Of a stretch of 40,288 bases of DNA, positions 11,180 through 20,265 are shown piece by piece. A model generated the notes under the pieces. It was not told the DNA's origin and ran no database searches. It was given only the letters and a program-made list of their open reading frames with translations. This DNA comes from Verrucomicrobiales bacterium (GTDB taxonomy: Bacteria; Verrucomicrobiota; Verrucomicrobiia; Verrucomicrobiales; DEV007), in contig JAKSBG010000070.1 of assembly GCA_022361255.1 (NCBI GenBank), positions 1 through 40,288 on the forward strand, in the 5' to 3' direction. Made by a program: the position numbers and the translations under genes. The first letter of the stretch is position 1. Each line of letters starts with the position of its first letter.

Positions 11180-12139
11180 GTGGATACTCAACTCAAAGAA
11201 CTGCAAACCTTTCTCAACCGCACCGTCCTCGGTGCCGATCTGGCGGTTTACGACTTAGTCGCCGCCTTGCTTGCCAGCGGACACGTCCTGATCGAAGGGC
11301 CTCCCGGAGTTGGAAAAACCACGCTGGCAAAGTCACTCGCCGCGGCGGTGAAAGGTCGCTTTCGCCGCGTGCAGTTTACCCCCGATCTGCTGCCTGCCGA
11401 CCTTGTGGGCTATTCCCTTTACCGGCAGGATCGCGAGGCTTTTGAATTTGTGGAGGGGCCGGTTTTTACCAACCTCCTCCTTGCCGACGAGATCAACCGG
11501 ACCAGTCCACGCATTCAAAGCGCCCTGCTGGAGTGCATGAACGAAGCGCAGGTCAGCGTCGACGGAGTCACTCATGATCTTCCCGATGTGTTTCAGGTGA
11601 TTGCGACCCGAAATCTGCGCCACGGGGCCGGCACCTTTCCCCTTCCCGCCCCTCAGCTGGACCGCTTTCTCATCAGCGTATCCATGTCGCTCCCCGATCG
11701 TGAAACAAGGGCGGACATTCTCCAGCAGCACGCCGGAGACCCGGCTCCTCATCACGCGGAGGCCGGGGACGAAAGCTCGGGCATCGTTGAGCTCGAAACC
11801 TTGCAGACCTGGCAGGACGAAGTCAGAAATGTCACCCTTTCCCCCAACTTGTCCCGCTACATTATCCGGCTCTGCGATGCCATTCGCGCACATCCCGAGA
11901 TCGATGCGGTCATCAGTAACCGCGGAGCTATCGCAATCATGCGCTTCGCTCAGGCCGTCGCCCGAATCGAGAATCATGACGCCGTCTACCCGGAAGACGT
12001 GAAGCGCGCCTTCATCCCCTGTGTGTTTCACCGCCTCCTCGGCGATGAAGGGGAATTCGGCCAGGAGGAATCGACCCGACGTTCCGCCGCCCTGAGAATG
12101 CTGCTCGAAGAGTTGCGCGAAAGCGTTTCCGTTGAGTAA
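11180..12139 (+). CDS. MoxR-family AAA+ ATPase
   Basis: The 319-aa protein starts with GTG, 12 bp after argS. The Walker A motif is GPPGVGKTT (40-48), Walker B is LLLADE (99-104), and family motifs QFTPDLLPADLVG and PLPAPQLDRF are present. The sensor segment reads ATRNLRHGAGTFPLP where most relatives have an ATQNP-type motif. This looks like a mild subfamily variant, with the Asn kept. MoxR ATPases act as chaperones, usually with a DUF58 partner that here follows after 9 bp. A membrane or cell-envelope maturation role is likely from the context. Confidence 0.93.
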   Translation: MDTQLKELQTFLNRTVLGADLAVYDLVAALLASGHVLIEGPPGVGKTTLAKSLAAAVKGRFRRVQFTPDLLPADLVGYSLYRQDREAFEFVEGPVFTNLLLADEINRTSPRIQSALLECMNEAQVSVDGVTHDLPDVFQVIATRNLRHGAGTFPLPAPQLDRFLISVSMSLPDRETRADILQQHAGDPAPHHAEAGDESSGIVELETLQTWQDEVRNVTLSPNLSRYIIRLCDAIRAHPEIDAVISNRGAIAIMRFAQAVARIENHDAVYPEDVKRAFIPCVFHRLLGDEGEFGQEESTRRSAALRMLLEELRESVSVE

Positions 12140-12148
12140 AGTATCCCA

Positions 12149-13318
12149 ATGAAGTCCGGCTCCACCGATGTTCGACAAAGCCCGGCGGGTTTTGCCGCAA
12201 TCTGGACTGCCGTCGGATTTCTGATCACCGGTGCCGTGATGCTGTCCGGACCGCTTTTGCTCATCGGATTGATTCTCGCGGGCACATGGATCACGGCGCG
12301 GTATCTCGCCAGTCGTCATCTGGAGGGACTCAGCATCGAGCGATCCCTCCCGGCACGAGCCTGGACGAATCGCCGCTTTGCGGTCGAGGCGATCCTTTCG
12401 AACACCGGGATGACTGCCCGCAATTTCATTTTTCAGGATCCTCTTGCAGTCGGTAACCATCCACCAGTTGTTGAGTTGGAGAGCGGAGAAAAAACCACTC
12501 TCAGTTACGCCGCACGCTGTTCAAGGCGGGGGCAGGTTGTGGTCGAAAACTGGACCGCCCAATCCGGATGGCCGTTGAACTGGTTTGAATCCCGGCGAAG
12601 CGGAAAGTTCTCCCATCGCGAAAGCAACTCCATCCTTGTTCTCCCCGATCCGTGGCTCCCTCCGCGGCTCCGCGACCACGTCGACGGGTTGCTTGTATCC
12701 GCCTCCCCGTGGACTGGCGTCCCGGAACCGGCATCGGAATTTCGCTACCTTCGGGAATTTCGTGGCGGTGACGCCGTCCGGAAAATTCACTGGCCTGCCA
12801 GCCTGAAGACCGGAGAGCTTCTCGTTCGCGAAACTGAACCTCCACGCCCGCTTCCTACTCGATACGGAATTCTTCTTCATTCCTTTTCTCCAGGCGGAGA
12901 ACTGGTGACTCCGGAATCTTTCGAGACCGTTCTTCGTATCACTGCAGGTCTTCTCTACCGCTTTCGCAACGCCGGAATCGAAATCGTTTTTCAGGCGTTT
13001 CCGGATGAATCGGCCAGACTCCGACACCGCGAAGACTTCGACCGGGCGCTCGATGAGCTGGCACTTCTCCGGAGGAAACCGGTTTCAGAACTTTCTCTCA
13101 TCGAATCCCGTCCCGGAGCCTTTCAAAACTGCGACGAGGTTTTTGTCATCAGCGATTGCAGTCGCGAACTCTGGGAAAACGAATTGTCCGCAGCGATGTC
13201 AGTTGCTCATTGTGTCGATGCAAAGTCAGTCGGCATCGGCCGTTCTGTTACTCCTCCGCTCAGTCTCGCCCGGAAACTTTCCGATCATTCCCGTTCTGCA
13301 CGCCGCTTCGCATCCTGA
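12149..13318 (+). CDS. DUF58 domain membrane protein
   Basis: The 389-aa protein has a hydrophobic hairpin at about residues 13-45 that should anchor it in the inner membrane. The DUF58 core lies at about 197-230 and carries the family motif FRYLREFRGGDAVRKIHW followed by SLKTGELLVRE. A von-Willebrand-factor-A-like region follows. DUF58 proteins are regularly encoded with MoxR ATPases and transglutaminases, exactly as here (9 bp after moxR, 5 bp before the transglutaminase). Their biochemical role is unsettled. Confidence 0.92.
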   Translation: MKSGSTDVRQSPAGFAAIWTAVGFLITGAVMLSGPLLLIGLILAGTWITARYLASRHLEGLSIERSLPARAWTNRRFAVEAILSNTGMTARNFIFQDPLAVGNHPPVVELESGEKTTLSYAARCSRRGQVVVENWTAQSGWPLNWFESRRSGKFSHRESNSILVLPDPWLPPRLRDHVDGLLVSASPWTGVPEPASEFRYLREFRGGDAVRKIHWPASLKTGELLVRETEPPRPLPTRYGILLHSFSPGGELVTPESFETVLRITAGLLYRFRNAGIEIVFQAFPDESARLRHREDFDRALDELALLRRKPVSELSLIESRPGAFQNCDEVFVISDCSRELWENELSAAMSVAHCVDAKSVGIGRSVTPPLSLARKLSDHSRSARRFAS

Positions 13319-13323
13319 ACCAC

Positions 13324-15420
13324 ATGCGGATTCAACCCGTCATTCTCGTAGCGCCTTTCCTGGCCGGATTCACCGGCTGGATGCTTTCGGGTTCACCGAT
13401 TCCAATGGCATTTGCCACAGTGCTTCTACTCGTCGCGCTCACAGGAAAGCCTTTTCGGAAATCAGAGTCGATTCAGCAGTTTCTCTTTTTCCTTTTTCCC
13501 GCTCTATCTCTGGTTTCTGTCTTGATTCAAATCCGGCTTTTTCAGCGTGGAGAAGCACTCGCAACCAACGCCGATCTTCCCGGCTGGTTCATCGCGGGAG
13601 CAGGAATCACGGCAACAGCAGCGATGCTTTCCCTGTTGCGGGTTACCAGATGCGGGGATGCCGTCTACTCTCTGGCACTGGCAGGAGGCCTCCTCGTTTT
13701 TTCCTCCGCCTTTCCGGTCGAACTTTATGATTTCAGCGAATGGCAGGTCTATCCGCTGGCAGCGCTTCCGGTCGTTCTCCTTCTGATCACCGGGCTGTCC
13801 GACCGGAAAATGAGAACATTTCCCCTCCTCGCTTCCGGGATTGCCGGTAGCCTCGCTCTGTCCGGTATCGGAATATTCTTCGCCAATACCACCGACAGAC
13901 TGGATGAGTGGATTCACCGCGACGAGACCAAACTCACCGACTACGACCGGGGCGGTGCGCCACAACTCGACGACGGCCGGGGAGGCCCCGACGGCAGCTC
14001 CCGCCGACTTCCGCGCGAAGTAAAACTCACTTTCGACGACCGGGTTCGTATCTATCTCCAACCGCAATCGCCGGAACTGTTCCGCGACCAAACGAGACGC
14101 CCCCTCTACTTGCGAACCTCGACTGTCGCGGTCTTCGAAAGCGACGAAGTGATCGCTCCGGTTCGCAGTGCACGCTGGCTCTACGATGACGACGACGGGG
14201 AAACAGATTTCACAATCTCTCTCCGCGCGACTCAACCCTATTCGGAAAAAAACGAACCCTCTTTGGTATCCGACTATACCCTCTTCATTGAGCGGGAGGC
14301 CGCCTACGCACTCCCGTTGCTACACGGCACGTCCCGGGTCTCCGCCAGCGCCCTTTACGAGTTCGCCGACAACTGGTATCAGCTCGCTCCGGATGAGAAA
14401 TTTGATCGCCTCCGCTATACCGCTTCGGTGCCGTCAAAACTCCCCGCCGGACTCCCGGGAGGAAGCATCAACTCTCTCCGCCAACCCGGTGCACCGGGAA
14501 TCTATCTCAACCTTCCGCCATCTCCTCTCGCGGCCCGCGTCACCCATTTTTGCGAAGCCCTTCCCGACTATATGACACTGGAGGGGCTTCGAGCCTACCT
14601 GGAAGATCACGCGACCTATTCTCTTGATTTCGAAACTCCGGAAGATATGAGTCCAGTCGAAAATCTTCTCTTCGGGAACAAAGAGGGGCACTGCGAACTC
14701 TACGCTGCTGCGGCTGTGATGATGCTCCGAAGTCTCCGCATTCCCAGCCGGCTCGCCTATGGATACAGCGGAGGAATCGCCGATCGAAATCAGCAGGTGA
14801 TCGCGTTTCGTGACCGCGATTTTCATGCCTGGGCGGAAGTGCTTACCCCTGAAAATACCTGGGCTGTCTTCGACGCTACTCCGGCATCCGACGAGGCAGC
14901 CTCCCGCAACCCCGTTGCCTCCCCTGTCCCGACTGTCGATTTCGCAGGGTATGAGAATTTCTCCACCTCCGAGCTGGATCCCCATGAAAGGGGAAACCCT
15001 CTCGCCAACTGGTTCTTCTCCGCGACCTATTTTCTCTCCCGGCATTTTCTCCCGTTGACCGGAGGCGGAATCACTCTTGCGATCGTGTTTCTTCTTCTGA
15101 AAAAGAGAAAAAAGAACGAAATCGACCTGCATTCGCGTGGGCAATCGACTAGATCAAGCAGAAACCAGACCTCCGCGCTCATGCAGGCTCTCGTATCCTG
15201 CGGGAATCTTCTCGGAACCGAGAAGGAAGCAGGGCAAACCTGGAGGGAATTCCTGGAGACACTCGGTAAGGAATCGGAGATACCGCAGGTATTTGAGGAA
15301 ATTGTTTCCTATCACTATCGTATCTGCTACGCCCTCGATACTCCTGACCCTGACACAGAGACAAACTTGCAAAACCGCCTTACGGAGTGGAAAGATTGCC
15401 AAACCGACTCCGTACGATAA
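13324..15420 (+). CDS. Membrane-bound transglutaminase-like protein
   Basis: The protein has 698 aa counted from the ATG at 13324, which lies 5 bp after the DUF58 stop and begins directly with the first membrane helix. Earlier in-frame starts would overlap DUF58. Several transmembrane helices occupy about 1-185. A periplasmic region follows with the transglutaminase core. The catalytic triad is visible as C457 in EGHCELYAAA, H501 in RDFHAWAEV and D517 in WAVFDATP. A further helix sits near residue 580, and a cytoplasmic tail ends the protein. It forms the standard MoxR-DUF58-transglutaminase set. It may crosslink or process envelope proteins, but substrates are unknown. Confidence 0.92.
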   Translation: MRIQPVILVAPFLAGFTGWMLSGSPIPMAFATVLLLVALTGKPFRKSESIQQFLFFLFPALSLVSVLIQIRLFQRGEALATNADLPGWFIAGAGITATAAMLSLLRVTRCGDAVYSLALAGGLLVFSSAFPVELYDFSEWQVYPLAALPVVLLLITGLSDRKMRTFPLLASGIAGSLALSGIGIFFANTTDRLDEWIHRDETKLTDYDRGGAPQLDDGRGGPDGSSRRLPREVKLTFDDRVRIYLQPQSPELFRDQTRRPLYLRTSTVAVFESDEVIAPVRSARWLYDDDDGETDFTISLRATQPYSEKNEPSLVSDYTLFIEREAAYALPLLHGTSRVSASALYEFADNWYQLAPDEKFDRLRYTASVPSKLPAGLPGGSINSLRQPGAPGIYLNLPPSPLAARVTHFCEALPDYMTLEGLRAYLEDHATYSLDFETPEDMSPVENLLFGNKEGHCELYAAAAVMMLRSLRIPSRLAYGYSGGIADRNQQVIAFRDRDFHAWAEVLTPENTWAVFDATPASDEAASRNPVASPVPTVDFAGYENFSTSELDPHERGNPLANWFFSATYFLSRHFLPLTGGGITLAIVFLLLKKRKKNEIDLHSRGQSTRSSRNQTSALMQALVSCGNLLGTEKEAGQTWREFLETLGKESEIPQVFEEIVSYHYRICYALDTPDPDTETNLQNRLTEWKDCQTDSVR

Positions 15421-15899
15421 TGGAAGAATCACCCTGGCATGAAAAAATCCGAGGCTATATCGATCTGAAAATGCTCGATGAAGCATGGAACGCGATCGAA
15501 CAGCTCCCTCCCGACGAGCGTTCATCCCCCGAAGCGCAGGAGCTTCGGATTATAGTCATGCTGGACCGGGGACGACTCCATGACGCCTGGGAGCTGAGCG
15601 CAGTTCTTTCCGACTTGCATCCGGAGAATCACGCCGGATTCATTCAGGGAGCCTGGTGTCTCCATGCCCGCGGCGAAACGGAGCGTGCCATCGAGCACCT
15701 CAATTCCGGCCCTGCATCGCTTCGTGACGAACCCATCTATTTCTACAATCTCGCCTGCTACGAGCTTGCCCTCGGAAAAAAACAGGCTGCGCTGACCTGG
15801 CTTAACAAGTCTTTCGAAATGGATCCTCCGTCGCGAGCCAAAGCCCTCGAAGACCCGGATCTTGCTGAGCTTCGTGAATCCATTCTCAATCGGGACTGA
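15420..15899 (+). CDS. Small TPR-type protein
   Basis: The 159-aa protein begins at the ATG that overlaps the transglutaminase stop codon (TAATG), which indicates translational coupling and decides the start over an ATG 33 bp upstream. It has helix pairs of tetratricopeptide style, such as LDEAWNAIEQLP, LHDAWELSAVLSDLHPEN, TERAIEHLNSGP and FYNLACYELALGKKQAALTWLNKSFEMDP. The last is a good TPR match. There is no signal peptide. It is probably a cytoplasmic protein-binding adaptor for the MoxR/DUF58/transglutaminase assembly. Confidence 0.85.
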   Translation: MEESPWHEKIRGYIDLKMLDEAWNAIEQLPPDERSSPEAQELRIIVMLDRGRLHDAWELSAVLSDLHPENHAGFIQGAWCLHARGETERAIEHLNSGPASLRDEPIYFYNLACYELALGKKQAALTWLNKSFEMDPPSRAKALEDPDLAELRESILNRD

Positions 15900-17050
15900 T
15901 GGAAGAAATCGAAAAACTCTTCCGCCACAATTTCGAAGAACGTGGTGAACTGGGTGCCTCGCTGGCGGTCTGGCGAAACGGTGAAGAGATTCTTTCTCTC
16001 CACGCCGGGTGGCGGGACCGCGACGAATCGGAGCCGTGGACTGCCGATACGCTCTGCCCGGTCTGGTCGGTCACAAAAGGTCCTGCAGCCATTGCAACCC
16101 TTCATGCGCTCCATGAAAACGGAATCTCTCCATCTGCCCGCGTCAGCGAAGTCTGGCCGGAACTCCGTGCCGCCCGCGATTCCAGACTGACCTTCTCCAA
16201 ACTGCTGGCACACGGGGCTGGACTCGCTGCGCTCGGCCCGGAGAACCGCCCGGACACCCTCAACTACTCCGCCGTGCTTTCCGCTCTGGAGCAACAGGAG
16301 CCGAACTGGGAACCGGGGAAAGCTCACGGATACCATCCCCGGACCCACGGATACCTTCTCGATGAAATCGTGAGGCGCGTTTCCGGAGCCAGATCCCTGG
16401 GTAGTTACTGGGCCGAAGAAATTGCGGCCCCTGCAAAAATCGACTTTTCCATCGGAGAACTGTCCTCGAGTCAGCTTGACCGGCTCGCTGCTGTCGTTCC
16501 TCCCAAAATCCAACGTCCAAATCCCGAGGAGCTCCCCTTCTATCGCGCCATCGGCGACCCGGACTCGATCGCCGCCTCTGCGTTTGGCTCCCCCTCCGGC
16601 ATGCGGGCGCTTAGCGATATTAACAAGCTGGAATATCTTCAGGCCGGACTCCCATCGCTCGGGGGAGTTGGTTCTGCGTCCGGCATCGCCCGGTTCTATC
16701 AGATTCTCGCACAGGCCGGAGAGTTGGACGGGATTCGCTACCTCCCCCGGCCGGTGGTGGAAGCGGCCCGATCCCTGCAGTTTTCCGGTGACGACAAAAC
16801 CTTTCTCATTCCCACGGCATTCGCAGCCGGATTCATGAAAGACCCGGTTGGACCGGACGGCAAAAAAATCCGTCAGTTTTTCGGCCCTTCTCTGCAGGCC
16901 TTCGGCCAACCCGGAGCGGGAGGAAGTCACGCCTTTGCCGACCCCGAAAACGGAATTTCATTCGCCTATGTGATGAATCAGATGGAGACAGGAGTACTTC
17001 CCAACCGCAAGTCACTTGATATGGTTGATGCGCTGTATCGGGAGTTGTGA
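15899..17050 (+). CDS. Beta-lactamase-fold serine hydrolase (class C / EstB-like)
   Basis: The 383-aa protein overlaps the TPR stop (TGATG). The nucleophile motif SVTK gives S57 and K60. The second catalytic Tyr is in GYHPRTHGYL (Y145), the arrangement of EstB-type esterases and beta-lactamase-related proteins. The C-terminal GQPGAGGSHAFADPE corresponds to the third motif. No signal peptide is evident, so it may act in the cytoplasm as an esterase or peptidase rather than as a secreted beta-lactamase. It is the last gene of the argS-moxR run and converges on a sulfatase 84 bp away. Confidence 0.9.
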   Translation: MEEIEKLFRHNFEERGELGASLAVWRNGEEILSLHAGWRDRDESEPWTADTLCPVWSVTKGPAAIATLHALHENGISPSARVSEVWPELRAARDSRLTFSKLLAHGAGLAALGPENRPDTLNYSAVLSALEQQEPNWEPGKAHGYHPRTHGYLLDEIVRRVSGARSLGSYWAEEIAAPAKIDFSIGELSSSQLDRLAAVVPPKIQRPNPEELPFYRAIGDPDSIAASAFGSPSGMRALSDINKLEYLQAGLPSLGGVGSASGIARFYQILAQAGELDGIRYLPRPVVEAARSLQFSGDDKTFLIPTAFAAGFMKDPVGPDGKKIRQFFGPSLQAFGQPGAGGSHAFADPENGISFAYVMNQMETGVLPNRKSLDMVDALYREL

Positions 17051-17134
17051 GAGCCGGTAGTCCTCTGATGAAGAGTGAAAAGAGAACGAAAGAGAATTCC
17101 CGGAAAAGTAGAACTGGTCACCTTTAGACCAAGG

Positions 17135-18514
17135 CTACGGTTTCCACCATCCGTCCAACAATTCCTTCAAGGCATCGACCCTTTCCGTGTCCGCACTCAA
17201 ATCCCTTTCCTCGCGCGGGTCATTCTCTACGTCAAACAACACCGTTTTTTTGACATACCCGCCCCACGGTTCATCGCCCTGAGGAACGATCAGTTTCCAG
17301 TCCCCTTTCCTCACCCAGCGATAGGCAACATCGTCTTCCGCCTTCCACGTGGCCGATGCATCCCCCGGATAAATCGCACCGAACACCGGGCGCTGCGGAT
17401 CAATATCACCTAACAAATCCACACCGGGAAGCGAGTCCCGCCTCTCCGCCCCGGCCAGTCGCAGCAGGCTCGGGACAATATCAATGCTGCTTACCAGTTC
17501 GTCTCTCTCACCCGGCTCCACCTTCCCATCCCAGCGAATCAGGATCGGACTGCGGACACCTTCATCAAAGGGCGCGCGCTTGCTGTTTTTTGTGTGGGCG
17601 AATTCCTCTTCGCGACCTCGCTGCGGACTGGTTGAAGGACTCCAGCCATTGTCTGACACGAACACGAAAATGGTATTATCCGGGTCTGCTTTCTCTTCCA
17701 CGAAACGGACCAGCCTTCCCACCGTTTCATCGAATTGCGCGATGGAAGCGAAGTAGGGAATCTCGTGCGGCTTCACCCCCGGTGTACTTTCGGCGATGTC
17801 ATAAAACTCCTCCGGGGAGTCGTGCGGCTGGTGCGGCAGGTAGGGAGCATACCAAACCATCCACGGCGTGTTCTCCTTTTCACACTCGACAATGAATGTC
17901 TCGATCGGCTCCATCGTTTGCCTGCCGATCTTCAAACCGGCGTCCCCGTTTCCATGAGCAGCCAACTCCCCGCCCGCCAGTTTCCGGATTCCCCCGAATG
18001 TCTGCGATGCGGGAGGTGGTTCGAAGGTTGTCATTCCCTCGGTAAACCCACCGTTGCGCCAGTGACCTTCCCAGAACTTCCCAGTTTGCAGGCAGCGGTA
18101 ACCCAGCTCCTTCGCAAGGATGCCGGGAAGCGTCTCCACCTCCGAAATCCGCTCGAACTCACGGTTTCGCACTTTTTCATATTCCGCCCGGGACTTCATT
18201 CTGTTGTAGGCGGAATTCCCCGGGGGTCCATGATTAAAATACACTCCGTGCTGATGAGGATACAGGCCTGTCATCAAGGTCACGAGCGAAGGACGACAGA
18301 CAGAAGTCGTCAGATACCCCTTCGGGAAAAACGCCGATTTCTCAGCGAGGCGGTCCAGATGTGGAGTGTAGACACGATCATTCCCCATGAACCCGAAGTC
18401 GGTCCACGACTGGTCGTCGGAAATGATGTAGACGATGTTCGGCCTGTCTTCAGCTACCACCCAAACCTGACAGACACACCATGCGAAGAGGAGTATTGGA
18501 AAGAGCTTTCTCAT
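17135..18514 (-). CDS. Secreted sulfatase with CRPSL active-site motif
   Basis: The 459-aa protein has a signal peptide (about 1-21) followed by the sulfatase start RPNIVYIISDDQSW, with metal ligands D33 and D34. The formylglycine site reads SVCRPSLVTLMTG (C73, P75, S76), with Leu where the canonical C-x-P-S-R has Arg. Other sulfatase landmarks are LYPHQHGVY, LQTGKFWEGHW, FVFVSDNG and RSPILIRWDG. The gene is last in the minus-strand run, and its ATG overlaps the stop of the upstream sulfatase (ATGA at 18511-18514). It probably removes sulfate from an exported or imported glycan. No sulfatase-maturating enzyme is encoded in this window. Confidence 0.93.
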   Translation of the reverse strand: MRKLFPILLFAWCVCQVWVVAEDRPNIVYIISDDQSWTDFGFMGNDRVYTPHLDRLAEKSAFFPKGYLTTSVCRPSLVTLMTGLYPHQHGVYFNHGPPGNSAYNRMKSRAEYEKVRNREFERISEVETLPGILAKELGYRCLQTGKFWEGHWRNGGFTEGMTTFEPPPASQTFGGIRKLAGGELAAHGNGDAGLKIGRQTMEPIETFIVECEKENTPWMVWYAPYLPHQPHDSPEEFYDIAESTPGVKPHEIPYFASIAQFDETVGRLVRFVEEKADPDNTIFVFVSDNGWSPSTSPQRGREEEFAHTKNSKRAPFDEGVRSPILIRWDGKVEPGERDELVSSIDIVPSLLRLAGAERRDSLPGVDLLGDIDPQRPVFGAIYPGDASATWKAEDDVAYRWVRKGDWKLIVPQGDEPWGGYVKKTVLFDVENDPREERDLSADTERVDALKELLDGWWKP

Positions 18515-20265
18515 TTCACCCTTTCGAGATGAATTCCATTCAATCGCATCAGCTCACGACCGGGTGCGGAAACGACCTCGGCTTTCATTGCCACGTCCCC
18601 TTTTTTCAGCACAATCGTTCCCGCATCGAAAACCCCGAACTGCTCTGCTGTCGTTGTTGCCTTGACTGCATGTTCGACTGAGGAATCTCCCGAAGAGATT
18701 CTCAGGACACCTCCCGCATCGAGCGGGCGGCAACCATAGCTAAGCTTCACGGTATAGGTCCCGGGCTCTACTACGTCGAGGCACCAGGTTGCTGACTCGC
18801 CTGTCGCCTTCCAGCCGTCAATCGTATCCCAGTCGTAACCGTCGAAGGTATAGTTGATATTCTCCCCCTCCCATTTCGCCCAACTCGGCTCGATCTCGAC
18901 CGGATCTTCTCCGGGGTGCCCTACCGGAATTCGAATCGGGGCGTAGGTGATTCCGTCCGTGACCTCCTCGAACCATCGCACGAATTCCTCCCGCAACCTT
19001 TTCGCAATCTCCGGCTCTTTCCTGATCAGGTTCTTCTTCTCTCCGGGATCATTCTCCAGATCGAACAAACGCCAACCCGATTCGCTCGGAGTGGCCGTCG
19101 TGCCGAATTGCGCCATCAACTTCCAGCGCTGATCACTCACGGCCCACCGCCGGTCCGGGTTCGGAAAATACCGATCCCAGGTGTGGTAGACATATTCGTG
19201 GTGAGACTCCCCTTTTCCCGACTCGAGCAGTGGCACGAGGCTTTTCCCGTCGACCACCAGGTCGGAAGGCAGCTCCACGCCTGCCAGTTCGCAAAAGGTC
19301 GGCAGCAAATCTACATGCGACACCTGTCCGTTCACTACCCCGCCGGCCGGAACAGTTCCCTTCCATCGCGCAAAAAACGGCGCCCTCACACCGCCCTCGT
19401 AGACACCGGCCTTGTTGCCGTTCATTCCGCCTTTCCAGAATTTGCTGACTCCGCCGTTGTCACTGGTGAAAATCACGAGCGTGTCTTCCGCGAGACCAAG
19501 CTCCTCAAGCTTTGCGAGCACTTTGCCGACGTTGTCGTCGACACGTTCGACTAGCGAATAAATACGAGCCTCTCGCATCGGCAGGCCTCGTTCGAGGTAT
19601 TTTTCCAGCGTTTTGTCCCCCTCCGGCTGGCCGTAGTGAGACGTGTCGAGCAACCACGGGGAATGAGGCGCATTGAACATCAGAGCGCAGAAAAACGGAT
19701 CGTCCCCCTTTGCTGCAGTGGCCTCGACAAAATCAATTGCCGCGTCAGCAAACAAATCGGTGACATAGCCACGGGCCTCGACCGGCGTACCGTTGTGATA
19801 TACCTGGTCGGGAAATTCATACCGCTCAATGTGGCCGTGATAGTGTCCGAAAAACTCATCAAAGCCCCTTTCCTGTGGCTGGTAGCCGGGATACTTCCCG
19901 AGATGCCATTTTCCGAAAAGTCCCGTCCTGTACCCCGCCTCCTTCAGCAACTGCGCGACCGTTACTTCCCCGGTGCCCATCGAGTCCCCGCCAAAGCGGG
20001 TGTTGTAGAGTCCGGTCCTCAGGTAATACCGCCCCGTCATGACACCGGCACGGGTCGGCGCACAAACCGGAGCCGCATAGTAGCGCCGGAACTGAGTGCC
20101 CTCCTTCGCGAGACTGTCGATATGTGGTGTGTCAATGTGAGGGTTCCCCGTTGCGCCCGTATCCCAGTAGCCCTGATCATCGGTCATAATGAAAAGAAGA
20201 TTGGGTCGTTCCGCTGCGAAAACCGAACAGCAAGTCAGAAAAACGACAGTAAGGAGATATCTCAT
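18511..20265 (-). CDS. Secreted arylsulfatase with C-terminal accessory domain
   Basis: The 584-aa protein has a signal peptide of about 18 residues, then RPNLLFIMTDDQGYWD with metal ligands D29 and D30. The formylglycine motif is canonical, CAPTR (C68-R72), within APVCAPTRAGVMTGRY. LFGKWHLGKYPG and IFTSDNGGV are further catalytic-fold landmarks. After the sulfatase domain (to about 450), a beta-rich C-terminal module has TWCLDVVEPGTYTVKLSYGC and VLRISSGDSS. It resembles carbohydrate-binding-type modules often fused to PVC sulfatases. It is coupled by ATGA overlaps to genes on both sides, so the two sulfatases are likely made together and may act on one substrate. Confidence 0.94.
   Translation of the reverse strand: MRYLLTVVFLTCCSVFAAERPNLLFIMTDDQGYWDTGATGNPHIDTPHIDSLAKEGTQFRRYYAAPVCAPTRAGVMTGRYYLRTGLYNTRFGGDSMGTGEVTVAQLLKEAGYRTGLFGKWHLGKYPGYQPQERGFDEFFGHYHGHIERYEFPDQVYHNGTPVEARGYVTDLFADAAIDFVEATAAKGDDPFFCALMFNAPHSPWLLDTSHYGQPEGDKTLEKYLERGLPMREARIYSLVERVDDNVGKVLAKLEELGLAEDTLVIFTSDNGGVSKFWKGGMNGNKAGVYEGGVRAPFFARWKGTVPAGGVVNGQVSHVDLLPTFCELAGVELPSDLVVDGKSLVPLLESGKGESHHEYVYHTWDRYFPNPDRRWAVSDQRWKLMAQFGTTATPSESGWRLFDLENDPGEKKNLIRKEPEIAKRLREEFVRWFEEVTDGITYAPIRIPVGHPGEDPVEIEPSWAKWEGENINYTFDGYDWDTIDGWKATGESATWCLDVVEPGTYTVKLSYGCRPLDAGGVLRISSGDSSVEHAVKATTTAEQFGVFDAGTIVLKKGDVAMKAEVVSAPGRELMRLNGIHLERVK

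Noticed and set aside
11333-12460. Antisense open frame of 375 codons across moxR and DUF58
   Set aside because: The plus strand encodes two clear families here. The antisense frame has no recognisable domain and crosses the gene boundary.
15758-16930. Antisense open frame of 390 codons over the TPR and serine hydrolase genes
   Set aside because: It is a shadow of GC-rich coding sequence. The hydrolase motifs SVTK and YHPRT are on the plus strand.
17115-17131. TGGTC/GACCA inverted repeat between the serine hydrolase and sulfatase genes as a terminator
   Set aside because: Only a 5-bp stem with a 7-nt loop and no T tract. Too weak to call.
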